DNA of 64,000 nucleotides from an uncultured Alphaproteobacteria bacterium (GCA_902615745.1 CACMQB010000008.1:1-64000); one strand, 5' to 3'. Counted from the stretch's first letter, positions 17,453 through 26,707 are shown. Numbers and translations are program-made. The notes: generated from the letters alone by a model not told the origin.

Positions 17453-18301
17453 TTATAGAATTTGAAAATAAACAACTGAAATACCACTCACTATTAAAAT
17501 AGAAGGTATTATTCGAGATTTTGCATTCTTCTCAAATAAGAAAAGCATTCCAATAATTGCAGCAAACACAATGCTTATTTCTCTTATACTAGAGACATAA
17601 GCTATTTCTATAAATTGCATACTCCAAACAACAATTGCGTAACTACTTGTTGCAAATACACCAGCAGCAATCCCAGATCTAAAAGTGTACGTTTCTCTTT
17701 TTCGTAAACCATCTTTCGAGATCAAGCCAATAATTAGCAAAGGTATTCCATTAAGTGTGAAGAGCCAGTAAATATAGGAAAAACCATTTTCAGAAAGTCT
17801 AACCCCGACCCCGTCAACTAAAGTGTAAGCAGTAATTAGAATAGCCGTTGATATCGCGAGAGCAAAACCTCTAAAGTTAAAAGATAAATTTTTAGAATAA
17901 GAAATTAAAAATAATCCAATACAAACAATTAATATTCCAACAAAACCAGCAACACTAATATCAGAACTTAAAAATAAAATACTAATGATTGCTACAAACA
18001 AACATGAACTTCCTCTAGAAATTGGATATATGTAAGAGAGATCACCGTACCTATAAGAATAAATTACATTTAATCTATAAATGACATGTATGATGACAGT
18101 TGCTATTAAAAAATACCAAACCTCTAACGTTGGAAATGGAACAGTAAATGTTAAAGGTAAAAAAATAGTAACTTCTAAGACAGATGTTATACCCATTAAC
18201 GATAAAGGGTTCTTACTTGATTTTATTATAGCACTCCAAACTGCATGACATAGAGCAGAAACAAGAATTAAGATAAAAATAAAATTTACTGACAATGTCA
18301 T
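17453..18301 (-). CDS. EamA/DMT superfamily transporter
   Basis: 282 residues with about ten hydrophobic helices in two EamA repeats. RYGDLSYIYPISRGSSCLFVAIIS in the first repeat and YVSSIREISIVFAAIIGMLFLFEK in the second are standard DMT repeat endings. It begins 14 bp after the stop of the UgpE-like permease on the same strand, so it may be cotranscribed with that importer and export or exchange a product of the phosphonate pathway. The substrate itself is unknown. Confidence 0.85.
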   Translation of the reverse strand: MTLSVNFIFILILVSALCHAVWSAIIKSSKNPLSLMGITSVLEVTIFLPLTFTVPFPTLEVWYFLIATVIIHVIYRLNVIYSYRYGDLSYIYPISRGSSCLFVAIISILFLSSDISVAGFVGILIVCIGLFLISYSKNLSFNFRGFALAISTAILITAYTLVDGVGVRLSENGFSYIYWLFTLNGIPLLIIGLISKDGLRKRETYTFRSGIAAGVFATSSYAIVVWSMQFIEIAYVSSIREISIVFAAIIGMLFLFEKNAKSRIIPSILIVSGISVVYFQIL

Positions 18302-18315
18302 CAGTAGATAAGAAT

Positions 18316-19209
18316 TTACTTCATACCTGTCAAAGTAATTCCTTCAATAAATCGTTTTTGCGCGATTATAAAAGCAACAATAAGAGGAACAGTTACAGTA
18401 ACTATCGAAGCCATCATAGGACCAAATTCGTCACTATCAATTCCACCTCTGAATTCTCTTATACCAAGTGGTGGAGTAAAGAGATCTCTATTTCCTGTTA
18501 TTACCATACGAGGCCAGAAATAATCATTCCAGTGTGCAACAACTGAGAATATCGCAAAAGCAAGTAACGCTGGTATTGCAGTTGGAAGCATTACTTTCCA
18601 TACGATTGCGTACTCTCCCATGCCGTCCATCCTGGCGGCATCAATTAATTCATCGGGCACAGTCATAAAGAATTGCCGCATTAAAAAGATTCCAAACACC
18701 GATATGGTCCAGGGGAGTATTAAGGCGGAATAGGTGTCAACTAATCCTGCCTGGGCCAACATAACATATAATGGAAGTGCAATTCCGTGAACTGGTATCA
18801 GCAAGCAAAATAAAACCATCGAGAAAACAAATTCTCGTCCGTAAAACCGTAACTTGGCGAGTGCATACGCGCACGGTAAGGCGACTAAAACCTGAATGAT
18901 GAAGATTGATAAAGTAACAATGACACCATTCATTAAGTATCTAGGAATAGGTGCTTTTTCAAAAGCAAACCAATAGTTGTATTGATATGGCTTCATTGTA
19001 CATGTTTCTTCTGAATAGCCAGTTTTAACACATACGGGAAACGTTTGAGTTTCTTGCGCACCAATAAGACCACCAGAAATTGATTGGATTTCTTGCTGAG
19101 ATTTTAATGACATAGAAACCATCATATAAAAAGGGAGCATCACTACGATAGCACCAATAATTAAGATTGCATGTTTCCAACCTTCCCCAATATATTGTTT
19201 AGCTTCCAT
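18316..19209 (-). CDS. Carbohydrate-type ABC transporter permease, UgpE/MalG-like
   Basis: 297 residues, six transmembrane segments. The ATPase-contacting EAA loop is DAARMDGMGEYAIVWKVMLP near residue 205-225. A periplasmic loop with two Cys (VCVKTGYSEETC) lies between TM1 and TM2. Its start shares one base with the stop of the UgpA-like permease. With that protein, the MalK-type ATPase and the divergently encoded binding protein it forms a complete importer. G+C in 18601-18900 is about 45% by hand count, well above the surrounding sequence, and rare codons cluster there. Confidence 0.88.
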   Translation of the reverse strand: MEAKQYIGEGWKHAILIIGAIVVMLPFYMMVSMSLKSQQEIQSISGGLIGAQETQTFPVCVKTGYSEETCTMKPYQYNYWFAFEKAPIPRYLMNGVIVTLSIFIIQVLVALPCAYALAKLRFYGREFVFSMVLFCLLIPVHGIALPLYVMLAQAGLVDTYSALILPWTISVFGIFLMRQFFMTVPDELIDAARMDGMGEYAIVWKVMLPTAIPALLAFAIFSVVAHWNDYFWPRMVITGNRDLFTPPLGIREFRGGIDSDEFGPMMASIVTVTVPLIVAFIIAQKRFIEGITLTGMK

Positions 19210-20165
19210 TAATAATGAACCCTCTTCTCAATGACATATCTTTGGAAAAACGTTAACACGAGAATAAATCCAATAAAGACAACTGTGATTGCTGCACCGA
19301 TACTTGTTAAGTTTTGTTGAATAGCTTTTTCAAAGATCGCATACATCATGACATACGTTGTTTTTGATGGACCACCTTTGGTGAGTATTTCGATTGTATC
19401 AAATACCTGAAATGTTCTAATGGTAGTAATAGTGACAACAAACAATGTTGTTGGACCAAGCATTGGCCATGTAACAAGTTTAAATTGCTCCCATGTAGAT
19501 TTAGCCCCGTCCATTTCTGCAGCTTGGTATAACTCCCTTGGTATACTTGTTAAGCCAGCTAAATATAAAACCATATTAAAACCAAAAGCCTGCCAAATTC
19601 CTATGAAACATACTGTCCAAATCGCAGTATTTTTTTGTTTTAACCAATATGGAAAATCCATGTTGTTTGCACATGCTACAGCATACCAGCTTTCTTGTGA
19701 GTCTACCCATGGCAACCAATGAAAACCAAGAATGAATTCCCTAACTCCTCCACATCCATTCGCTAAAAAACTATTTACAATTCCTAATGTTGGATGAAGA
19801 GTAAATTCCCATGCAATTGCCATTGCAAGAAGAGTTGCCATAACTGGAAGAAAAAAAATTGTTTTATATATATCAGCGCCAAACCTTAGTGAATTTAAGA
19901 GCATAGCAGCACATAATCCAAGTACAACAGAAATTGGAACGACAACAATAACATACGTCGCTGTGGCCCAAATCATTTTGACATATGTTTTTCGATTGAA
20001 CATCTTGTCATAATTTTCTAGTCCAACCCACTCGAATGTTTTGTTTCCTAAATTGTAGTCAGTAAAAGAAATTCCTCCTGCAAGAAAAAGAGGAAAGATT
20101 AAAATAATTATCATCAGTATGATTGCTGGTGCAATAAACCATATGTGAGCTTTTGAATTATGCAT
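19209..20165 (-). CDS. Carbohydrate-type ABC transporter permease, UgpA/MalF-like
   Basis: 318 residues, six transmembrane segments, with the EAA loop AAEMDGAKSTWEQFKLVTWP near residues 222-241. It is the partner of the UgpE-like permease. The first 8 bp of the gene overlap the end of the ATPase gene. The UgpA/LacF/MsmF group moves sugars or glycerol phosphate. The Pho-box-like repeats and phosphonate genes across the divergent promoter point to a phosphorus-containing substrate, which is inference. Confidence 0.88.
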   Translation of the reverse strand: MHNSKAHIWFIAPAIILMIIILIFPLFLAGGISFTDYNLGNKTFEWVGLENYDKMFNRKTYVKMIWATATYVIVVVPISVVLGLCAAMLLNSLRFGADIYKTIFFLPVMATLLAMAIAWEFTLHPTLGIVNSFLANGCGGVREFILGFHWLPWVDSQESWYAVACANNMDFPYWLKQKNTAIWTVCFIGIWQAFGFNMVLYLAGLTSIPRELYQAAEMDGAKSTWEQFKLVTWPMLGPTTLFVVTITTIRTFQVFDTIEILTKGGPSKTTYVMMYAIFEKAIQQNLTSIGAAITVVFIGFILVLTFFQRYVIEKRVHY

Positions 20166-21291
20166 TAGTAAATTGAACTCTCATTCCTGCTTCATTAAAT
20201 AGTAATGCTTTATCTGAAACTCTTTTTATATTTACACTAGAACCGTTTGAAATTTGGTGTGTAAATTGTGGTAAGCCCCTTACAATTATTTTATTTGAAC
20301 CGTCTTCAATATTTACATGAAAGAAAATATCTGAACCTAAATTTTCTCTATATGCAACTGTTCCACTAAATGTATTTTCATTACTTTCATTTGTAATTTC
20401 TAAATGCTCTGGTCGAATACCAATATGTAAGTCTGTATTACTTTCAGAACTTTTTCTTTTTAGATTCACGTTGAGAAAACCCACCGTCCCACCAGAGTCC
20501 GCAGTTCCTTTAAATATATTTATTTTTGGACTTCCAACAAACTGAGCCACACTTAATGAGGAAGGATTGTCATATACCTCTTGAGGCGTATCTAGTTGTA
20601 ATAAATTTCCATCAATCATAACAGCCATTCTAGAAGACATAGTTAACGCTTCTGCTTGATCATGTGTTACGTACACAAAAGTTGTTTTAAGTGAATTATG
20701 AAGTTCAGATAGTTCAGATCGCATGTGAACTCTCAGAGCCGCATCTAAATTTGAAAGAGGTTCATCCATTAAAAAGGCAACAGGCTCTCTAACCATAGCA
20801 CGACCAAGAGCAACTCTTTGTCTTTGACCGCCTGACAATTGTCCAGGTTTTCTATCTAATAGTTCTGAAATTTTTAGAGTTTCAGAAGTTTTATTTACTA
20901 ATTGATTTATAGATTCTGTTTTCTCTTTTTTGCTTGGAGAAAAATTACCAATTAAGGGAAGTCTTTCAAATGCATTATAATCTCTTAGTCTTAATGGAGT
21001 TTCCAAATTTCTTCTTACTGTAAGATGAGGATAAAGAGCATATGACTGGAATACCATTGCCAAATCTCTTTCACTGGCTCTAACTCTATTTACATTTTTA
21101 TTATCTATTAATACATCGCCTGAAGTCTGCTGTTCCAATCCTGCAATTATTCTAAGTAATGTAGATTTACCACAACCAGATGGACCAACTAATGTTAAGA
21201 ATTCTCCATCGTTTATATCAACATTCAAATTATTAAGTACTTGTGTAGACCCAAATGACTTTGAAATATTTTTAAGTGATATTGTCCCCAC
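20158..21291 (-). CDS. ABC transporter ATP-binding protein, UgpC/MalK family
   Basis: 377 residues: Walker [10 protein letters not shown] at 36-44, Q-loop MVFQSYALYPHLTV, signature LSGGQRQR, Walker B AFLMDEPLSNLD, switch His in THDQAEAL, then a TOBE domain from about 240 with HIGIRPEHLEI. An insert of about 25 residues after the Q-loop (near 105-130, LIGNFSPSKKEK) is longer than in standard UgpC. It is first in a minus-strand operon with two permeases. A triple 11-bp repeat resembling a Pho box lies 70 bp upstream. Confidence 0.9.
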   Translation of the reverse strand: MGTISLKNISKSFGSTQVLNNLNVDINDGEFLTLVGPSGCGKSTLLRIIAGLEQQTSGDVLIDNKNVNRVRASERDLAMVFQSYALYPHLTVRRNLETPLRLRDYNAFERLPLIGNFSPSKKEKTESINQLVNKTSETLKISELLDRKPGQLSGGQRQRVALGRAMVREPVAFLMDEPLSNLDAALRVHMRSELSELHNSLKTTFVYVTHDQAEALTMSSRMAVMIDGNLLQLDTPQEVYDNPSSLSVAQFVGSPKINIFKGTADSGGTVGFLNVNLKRKSSESNTDLHIGIRPEHLEITNESNENTFSGTVAYRENLGSDIFFHVNIEDGSNKIIVRGLPQFTHQISNGSSVNIKRVSDKALLFNEAGMRVQFTNA

Positions 21292-21360
21292 TCATTCCCC
21301 CTGTATCTTAACTTTAATCTACAAAATTTTATTAAATTTGAGAATATTTTAAATCTATTT

Positions 21361-21389
21361 ATTTCAGTTTTATTTCAATTTTATTAACA
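21361..21389 (-). promoter_or_regulatory. Pho-box-like tandem repeat upstream of the UgpC-like importer operon
   Basis: On the minus strand three 7-mers follow at exactly 11-bp steps with AAAA spacers: TGTTAAT (21389-21383), TTGAAAT (21378-21372) and CTGAAAT (21367-21361). A 7-mer plus 4 bp direct repeat is the architecture of PhoB sites (CTGTCAT-N4). A TAAAAT hexamer lies about 9 bp further downstream and could be the -10. The operon starts at 21291. Confidence 0.55.
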
Positions 21390-21467
21390 AATATTCAAAT
21401 TATGATTGAGTTTAATTAGCAGATAACTATAAATTCGTATTTTTAATAATATATATTAGTTGAAATA

Positions 21468-22710
21468 GTGTCCGATAATTTAGAAATTAATAAAAGAGAA
21501 TATCCAAGCTCTTTCTCAAAAAACTGCAGTTGTCATATGCCTTGATGGTAGTCAAAAAGAGTATCTCGAAGAAGCATCAAAATCAAATCTTACACCAAAT
21601 CTTGATAAATTAATTGCAAGTGGTGAAAATCTACTAGTTCACAGTGCTATTCCAAGTTTTACAAATCCTAATAATATTTCGATTGTGACAGGCCAACCAA
21701 GTTCTGTACACGGTATATGCGGAAACTTCTTTTATACACCTGAGACGGGTGAAGAAGTAATGATGAATGACCCAAAATATATGCGAGCACCAACTATTTT
21801 TGAAAAATTTTACAATTCTGGTTCTAAAATTGCTCTTGTTACTGCAAAAGACAAGTTGAGAACACTTTTAGGAAACGGATTAAGTTTTGATGATGAGAGA
21901 GCTATTTGTTTTTCTGCTGAAAAATCTGATCAAGCAACAAAAGATCTCAATGGTATAGATAATGTAAACGATTGGTTGGGGATGCCAGTGCCAGAAGTAT
22001 ATTCTGAAGGACTTTCTGAATTTGTAATGGCTGCAGGTGTAAAACTTCTTGAAGAGTTTAAACCAAATATTATGTATTTATCGACTACGGATTATATTCA
22101 ACACAAATATGCTCCGGGAAATGAAACAGCAAATAAATTTTATGCAATGTTTGATAAATATATTGGTCTTTTAAATAAGGAAAATGTTTCTATAATCATC
22201 ACAGCAGATCACGGAATGAAACCAAAATCAAAAGAAGATGGTTCACCTAATGCAATATTTTTACAAGATTATTTAGATAAAAAATTTGAACCAAACATGG
22301 CTAAAGTCATCCTACCAATTACAGATCCATATGTCGTTCATCATGGTTCACTTGGTTCTTTTGCAACAATTTATTTAGAAGACAAGAGCAGGGTAGATTC
22401 AGTTGTAAATGCTATTAAAGAAATAAAAGATATAGAAGTTGTTTTAACAAAAGATGAAGGATGCTCTACTTATAATTTACCTCCTGATAGAATGGGGGAT
22501 ATTATATGTATGTCTTCAGAATTTATGACTATTGGTTCATCGGAAGATAAACACAATCTTTCTGGATTAAATGAACCTTTACGTTCTCATGGAGGACTCC
22601 ATGAAAGAGAGGTTCCATTCATATCAAATTTAAAATTACAAAACTTAGATACTAGCAAACAATTATATAACTATGATGCATTTTATTATGCAATAAATGG
22701 AGCCCTATGA
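21468..22710 (+). CDS. phnA: Phosphonoacetate hydrolase PhnA (one-base frameshift in an A6 run)
   Basis: Hydrolyses phosphonoacetate to acetate and phosphate; alkaline-phosphatase-fold zinc enzyme. From GTG 21468 the frame gives [18 protein letters not shown], then hits a stop unless one A is removed from the six at 21518-21523. After that it continues [10 protein letters not shown] (metal Asp), PSFTNPNN (catalytic Thr), SIVTG, DYIQHKY, TADHGMK and SHGGLHER to the stop at 22710. The portion after an internal GTG at 21685 is open but lacks the catalytic Thr, so that start is not credible. No clear RBS. It overlaps phnY by 4 bp. Either an assembly error or a real frameshift. Confidence 0.85.
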
Positions 22711-24149
22711 TGCACAAAAAAATGATTAATGAAGCAATGCGTATTGCTGGAGAAAAAGTTACTTCAGATAAAACAATAAATGTTGAGTACCCTTTTACAG
22801 GTGAAGTAATCGGAACGGTTCCAGCCGGTACTGCAGAGCATGCAAGAAAGGCTTTAGATATTGCTGCAAATTACCAACCTAAACTTACAAGATACGAGAG
22901 ACAAAAAATTCTTCAAACTGCTGCAGAAGTACTTGTTAAAAGAAAAGAAGAAATTTCTGATATTATTACTTTAGAACTTGGTATTTCAAAACAAGATTCT
23001 CTATACGAAGTAGGAAGAGCTTTTGATGTCTTTTCTTTAACGGCTCAACTTTGTATTCTTGATGATGGAGAAATATTTTCTTGTGATTTAACTCCGCATG
23101 GAAAAGCGAGAAAAATATTTACCATAAGAGAACCTTTAACGGCAATTTCAGCAATCACTCCATTTAATCACCCTTTGAATATGGTAGCGCATAAAATTGC
23201 TCCTTCAATTGCAACTAATAATTGTACAGTATGTAAGCAGACAGAATTAACACCTTTAACAGCAATGGTACTCGCTGATGTTTTATATGAAGCAGGTCTG
23301 CCACCAGAAATGTTTTCAGTTGTAACTGGATGGCCTCAAGATATCGGATCAGAAATGATCAAGAATCCAAATATTGATCTCATTACTTTTACAGGTAGTG
23401 TAGGTGTAGGAAAATTAATTGCCGAACAAGCTGGATACAAAAGAACTGTTCTTGAGTTAGGTGGTAATGATCCATTAATTGTTTTAAATGACTTAGATGG
23501 TGATGATCTTAAAAAAGCTGTTGAGCTAGCTGTTACGGGAGCAACGAAAAATTCTGGTCAACGTTGTACAGCTGTTAAAAGAATACTGGTTCAAGAATCT
23601 ATTGCAGATCAATTTGTTGAAATGGCTCTTGAGCGTGCTAAGAAAATTAAATTTGGTGATCCTATGAATATGGAAACAGACTTAGGTACAGTTGTTAATG
23701 CTCAAGCTGCAGAACTTTTTGATAAAAGAGTTTCAATGGCAGAAGAAGACGGTGCAAAAATTTTATATCACCCTGGAAGAAAGGGTGCTTTGTTACCTCC
23801 AATAGTTGTAGATCATGTTGATCCTAAAAGTGAATTAGTTTTAGAAGAAACATTTGGTCCAGTTATACCAATCATTCGTGTGCCTAATGACGATGAAGCT
23901 GTAATGAAAATATCTAATTCAACTGCATTCGGATTATCATCTGGTGTATGTACAAATAACTTCATGCGAGCAAAAAAATATATTCAAGGCTTAAATGTTG
24001 GCACTGTAAATATTTGGGAAGTTCCAGGCTATAGAATTGAAATGTCTCCTTTTGGAGGAATTAAAGATTCAGGTCTTGGTTATAAAGAAGGTGTAATTGA
24101 AGCAATGAAAAGCTTTACTAACGTAAAAACCTTCTCACTACCCTGGTAA
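22707..24149 (+). CDS. phnY: Phosphonoacetaldehyde dehydrogenase (aldehyde dehydrogenase superfamily)
   Basis: 480 residues, standard ALDH length. Catalytic Cys C287 in [11 protein letters not shown], general base E250 in LELGGNDP, and the NAD-site FTGSVGVGK near 228-236 are present. The GQRC context and the position beside phnA fit PhnY, which oxidises phosphonoacetaldehyde to phosphonoacetate, the PhnA substrate. ATGA overlap with phnA couples the two. With phnW at 30.4-31.5 kb this completes the PhnW-PhnY-PhnA route for 2-aminoethylphosphonate. A generic ALDH is the alternative. Confidence 0.88.
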   Translation: MMHKKMINEAMRIAGEKVTSDKTINVEYPFTGEVIGTVPAGTAEHARKALDIAANYQPKLTRYERQKILQTAAEVLVKRKEEISDIITLELGISKQDSLYEVGRAFDVFSLTAQLCILDDGEIFSCDLTPHGKARKIFTIREPLTAISAITPFNHPLNMVAHKIAPSIATNNCTVCKQTELTPLTAMVLADVLYEAGLPPEMFSVVTGWPQDIGSEMIKNPNIDLITFTGSVGVGKLIAEQAGYKRTVLELGGNDPLIVLNDLDGDDLKKAVELAVTGATKNSGQRCTAVKRILVQESIADQFVEMALERAKKIKFGDPMNMETDLGTVVNAQAAELFDKRVSMAEEDGAKILYHPGRKGALLPPIVVDHVDPKSELVLEETFGPVIPIIRVPNDDEAVMKISNSTAFGLSSGVCTNNFMRAKKYIQGLNVGTVNIWEVPGYRIEMSPFGGIKDSGLGYKEGVIEAMKSFTNVKTFSLPW

Positions 24150-24172
24150 AAATCATTTTTTCTCTGATTTTT
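24148..24172 (+). terminator. Possible weak terminator after phnY
   Basis: AAAAATCA at 24148-24155 pairs with TGATTTTT at 24165-24172 across a 9-nt T/C-rich loop, overlapping the phnY stop codon. The stem is AT-rich. A second perfect palindrome, AAAAATAAG/CTTATTTTT at 24187-24204, follows. Either could lower read-through into the binding-protein gene, which has its own Pho-box-like promoter. Confidence 0.3.
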
Positions 24173-24204
24173 CTTTGTTGCTGTGGAAAAATAAGCTTAT
24201 TTTT

Positions 24205-24233
24205 TAGTAATATTTTCGTAATAAAATTGTAAC
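24205..24233 (+). promoter_or_regulatory. Pho-box-like tandem repeat upstream of the UgpB-like binding protein
   Basis: Three 7-mers in 11-bp steps: TAGTAAT at 24205, TCGTAAT at 24216 and TTGTAAC at 24227, spaced by 4 bp. The pattern TnGTAAY at 11-bp period matches PhoB half-sites (CTGTCAT-N4). A TAGATT hexamer at 24251-24256 could be the -10, and the gene starts at 24286. It is the clearest of the repeats in the window. Confidence 0.6.
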
Positions 24234-24285
24234 CCTTTGGGGCTACATGTTAGATTAAATTATTATATTCAATCGGGAGGATTAA

Positions 24286-25540
24286 ATGAAAAAATTAATT
24301 ACAGGATTGGCAGCCGTATTAGCTTTCGGTTTTTATGGTTCTGTTAATTCAGCTAAGTCTATTGAAATAGAAGTAGCTTATCCTTATTCAGGATTATTCG
24401 ATGTTACGTTTCAAGCTATTATGCCAGAGTTTGAAAAAAGCACATCCAGATATTCAAGTTAAATTTAGAGCAACTTATGAAAACTATGAGGATGCAACTG
24501 CAACAATCTTCAGAGAGTCTACTTCAGGTAATTTACCAGATGTAACAATGCAAGGTCTTAACAGACAGGCACCTCTAGTTGACAAAGGTATTGCTAAGTC
24601 TTTAGAGCCATTTATCGCAAAAGAAGCAGCTTTTGAAAAAGATGGTTACCATTCTGCTATGTTAAGTCTTTCAACATTCGGTGGTGAAGTTTATGGATTA
24701 CCATTTTCTGTATCAACACCAGTTGGATATTATAACATGGATTTATTAGCTGAAGCAGGTGTAGATAGTATTCCAACTAACTGGGACGAAGTTATTGCAG
24801 CATGTAATAAATTAGAAGCAGCAGGTAAAGGAACTCTATACTTTGGTTGGAACATTACAGGTAACTGGTTCCACCAAGCATTAATGCATACTCAGAATGT
24901 TCCAATGGTTAAAGATGGAGCTGTAAATATGGGTGGAGATGCAGGACTTGCAACGTTAGAGCAAATGAAATCAATCATGAGCGGATGTAATATGCCAAAC
25001 TATTCAATTGCTGATGGTCAAGCTGCGTTTAACGCAGGTACTATTGGTATGATGTTCTGGTCTACTTCAAGCTTGGGTTCAGTTAATGCTGCAAAGGCAG
25101 ACTTTGTTTTAAAAACTGCACCATTCCCTGGTATGGCTGGAGTAAACAATGGAACACCTGCAAGATTACCAGCAGGTGGAAACGCTGCAATGTTAGTGTC
25201 TACATCTGATGATCCAGCAAGAGTTGATGCTGCATGGACTTTCTTAAAGTTCATTACATCAGGTATCGGTGCTGCATTAGTTGCTGAAACAACTGGATAT
25301 GTTCCACCAAACAAAGCAGCGAATGAATTATTAGGTGATTTCTATAGTAAAAACCCTAATAAACTTACTGCAGTTGAACAACTTCCACTTCTTGCAGATT
25401 GGTTTGCATATCCTGGAGAAAATGGATTAGCTGTTACACAGGTAATCTATGATTACACGGAAGAAATTGCTACAGGCGACGCTGATGATATGGCAGATCT
25501 TCAAGAAGAAATGATGGAAGAAATAAACGATCTTATGTAA
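24286..25540 (+). CDS. UgpB-like ABC transporter substrate-binding protein (one-base frameshift in an A6 run)
   Basis: Periplasmic SBP_bac_1 family protein. ATG 24286 has a strong GGGAGG RBS and encodes a signal peptide (MKKLITGLAAVLAF...VNSA). The frame meets a stop at about 24470 unless one A is removed from the six at 24434-24439. Removal joins AIMPEFEK to AHPDIQVKFRATYE, exactly the UgpB pattern, and gives about 417 residues. The open remainder starting at 24401 would lack a signal peptide. It must serve the divergent UgpC/A/E-like importer, as no other binding protein is near. Substrate may be a phosphonate or phosphoester. Ends at a strong terminator. Confidence 0.85.
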
Positions 25541-25570
25541 TTTGAGATTATTTATTATTAACTTTTTATT

Positions 25571-25598
25571 ACAGCGGCTCTATAAAAGCCGCTGTTTT
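25571..25598 (+). terminator. Rho-independent terminator or attenuator after the binding-protein gene
   Basis: ACAGCGGCT at 25571-25579 pairs perfectly with AGCCGCTGT at 25587-25595 around a 7-nt loop, followed by TTT, AT and more T. It separates the highly translated binding protein from the MetE-like gene 30 bp further on. Some read-through would give lower expression of the downstream enzymes. Confidence 0.8.
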
Positions 25599-25627
25599 AT
25601 TTTAAATTTAAATGGGAGTAAAAATAG

Positions 25628-26707
25628 ATGCCTCTTACAACAACTACAATAGGTGCTTATCCAAAACCTAAACAAACACCCATTCAAGATTGGTTTTTAG
25701 GGACAAAATCAGAAGAAGAGAGAAAAGCATCAAAAGGATTATTATCAAATTGGTCACCTGGCGCATATGAAAAAGCATTAGAGTCTGCAGGTGCGGATGC
25801 TGAAAAATTATTTTTAGCAGCAATTAAAGAAGTTATAACTGATCAAGTAAGTGCGGGTATTGATGTTCCAACAGATGGGGAAGTTAGGCGCGAGAGTTAT
25901 GTATTATATCAATGTCGATTTTTAAATGGTGTAAGTTTTAAGGAAGTTACACATAAGTCAGTAAGACAGGGTGCGTTCGAAGCTGACCTTCCAACTATTG
26001 TTGCACCAATTTCAAGTAAAGAAATACGTATGCATTTAGACTGGAAGAGTGCACAACAATTTACAAAAAACCCAGTTAAAATTACGCTACCTGGACCAAT
26101 GACAATTACAGATTCAATTGCCAACAATTACTATGATGACATGAAAAAACTTGGTTTTGATTTAGCATTAGCCCTCAATAAAGAAGTTAAAGCACTTGTA
26201 GATGCAGGTTGTCAGTATATTCAAATTGATGAACCAGTATTTGCTAGAAAGCCCGATGAAGCTCATTCTTACGGTATGGAAAATTTAGAAAGAATGATGC
26301 ATGGTATTCCTAAAGAAGTGCAACGCGTTTGCCATATTTGTTGTGGTTATCCTAACTCATTAGATTCAGAAGGTTATAAAAAGGCTGATTTAGATGCTTA
26401 TGATAGAATTGCATCACTTGTAGATGATTCAACTATTGATGAAGTATCTTTAGAAGATTCACATAGGCATAATGATTTAAATCTTTTAGAAAAATTTACT
26501 AAAACAAAAGTAATTTTTGGGTTTATTGATATTGCAAAAAGTAGAATGGAGTCTGTTGAAGAGGTAAGAGTTCGTATCAAAGATTCACTTGAACATATTG
26601 ATGAACACCGCTTAATAGCTGCACCAGATTGTGGTTTAGGTTTCTTTACACGAGAACAAGCAATTGAGAAAATGACAATTTTAACTAAAGCGGCAAAATC
26701 AATTTAA
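25628..26707 (+). CDS. MetE-like (cobalamin-independent methionine synthase II family) protein
   Basis: 359 residues, equal to the C-terminal catalytic half of MetE alone. Zinc ligands are visible as H236-x-C238 in CHICCGY, E276 in VSLEDSHR and C335 in PDCGLGF. D201-E202-P in IQIDEPVF contacts the amino acid in MetE. The protein thus keeps a thiol-activating zinc site but lacks the N-terminal folate-binding half, as in archaeal core MetE and epoxyalkane:CoM transferases. The methyl donor and acceptor are unknown. It is first in a 3-gene unit (spacing 4 and 2 bp) inside the phosphonate cluster. RBS GGGAG precedes the ATG. Confidence 0.85.
   Translation: MPLTTTTIGAYPKPKQTPIQDWFLGTKSEEERKASKGLLSNWSPGAYEKALESAGADAEKLFLAAIKEVITDQVSAGIDVPTDGEVRRESYVLYQCRFLNGVSFKEVTHKSVRQGAFEADLPTIVAPISSKEIRMHLDWKSAQQFTKNPVKITLPGPMTITDSIANNYYDDMKKLGFDLALALNKEVKALVDAGCQYIQIDEPVFARKPDEAHSYGMENLERMMHGIPKEVQRVCHICCGYPNSLDSEGYKKADLDAYDRIASLVDDSTIDEVSLEDSHRHNDLNLLEKFTKTKVIFGFIDIAKSRMESVEEVRVRIKDSLEHIDEHRLIAAPDCGLGFFTREQAIEKMTILTKAAKSI

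Noticed and set aside
21516-21524. Programmed -1 ribosomal frameshift at the A AAA AAC heptamer in phnA
   Set aside because: A -1 slip leads to the wrong frame; the frame needed is +1 relative to the start frame.
21685-22710. Phosphonoacetate hydrolase starting at the internal GTG 21685
   Set aside because: It would lack the metal-binding Asp and catalytic Thr encoded upstream in the same frame, so the frameshifted longer gene is the better model.
24401-25540. Binding protein starting at 24401
   Set aside because: It would have no signal peptide, whereas the upstream frame gives signal peptide, RBS and matching N-terminal sequence.
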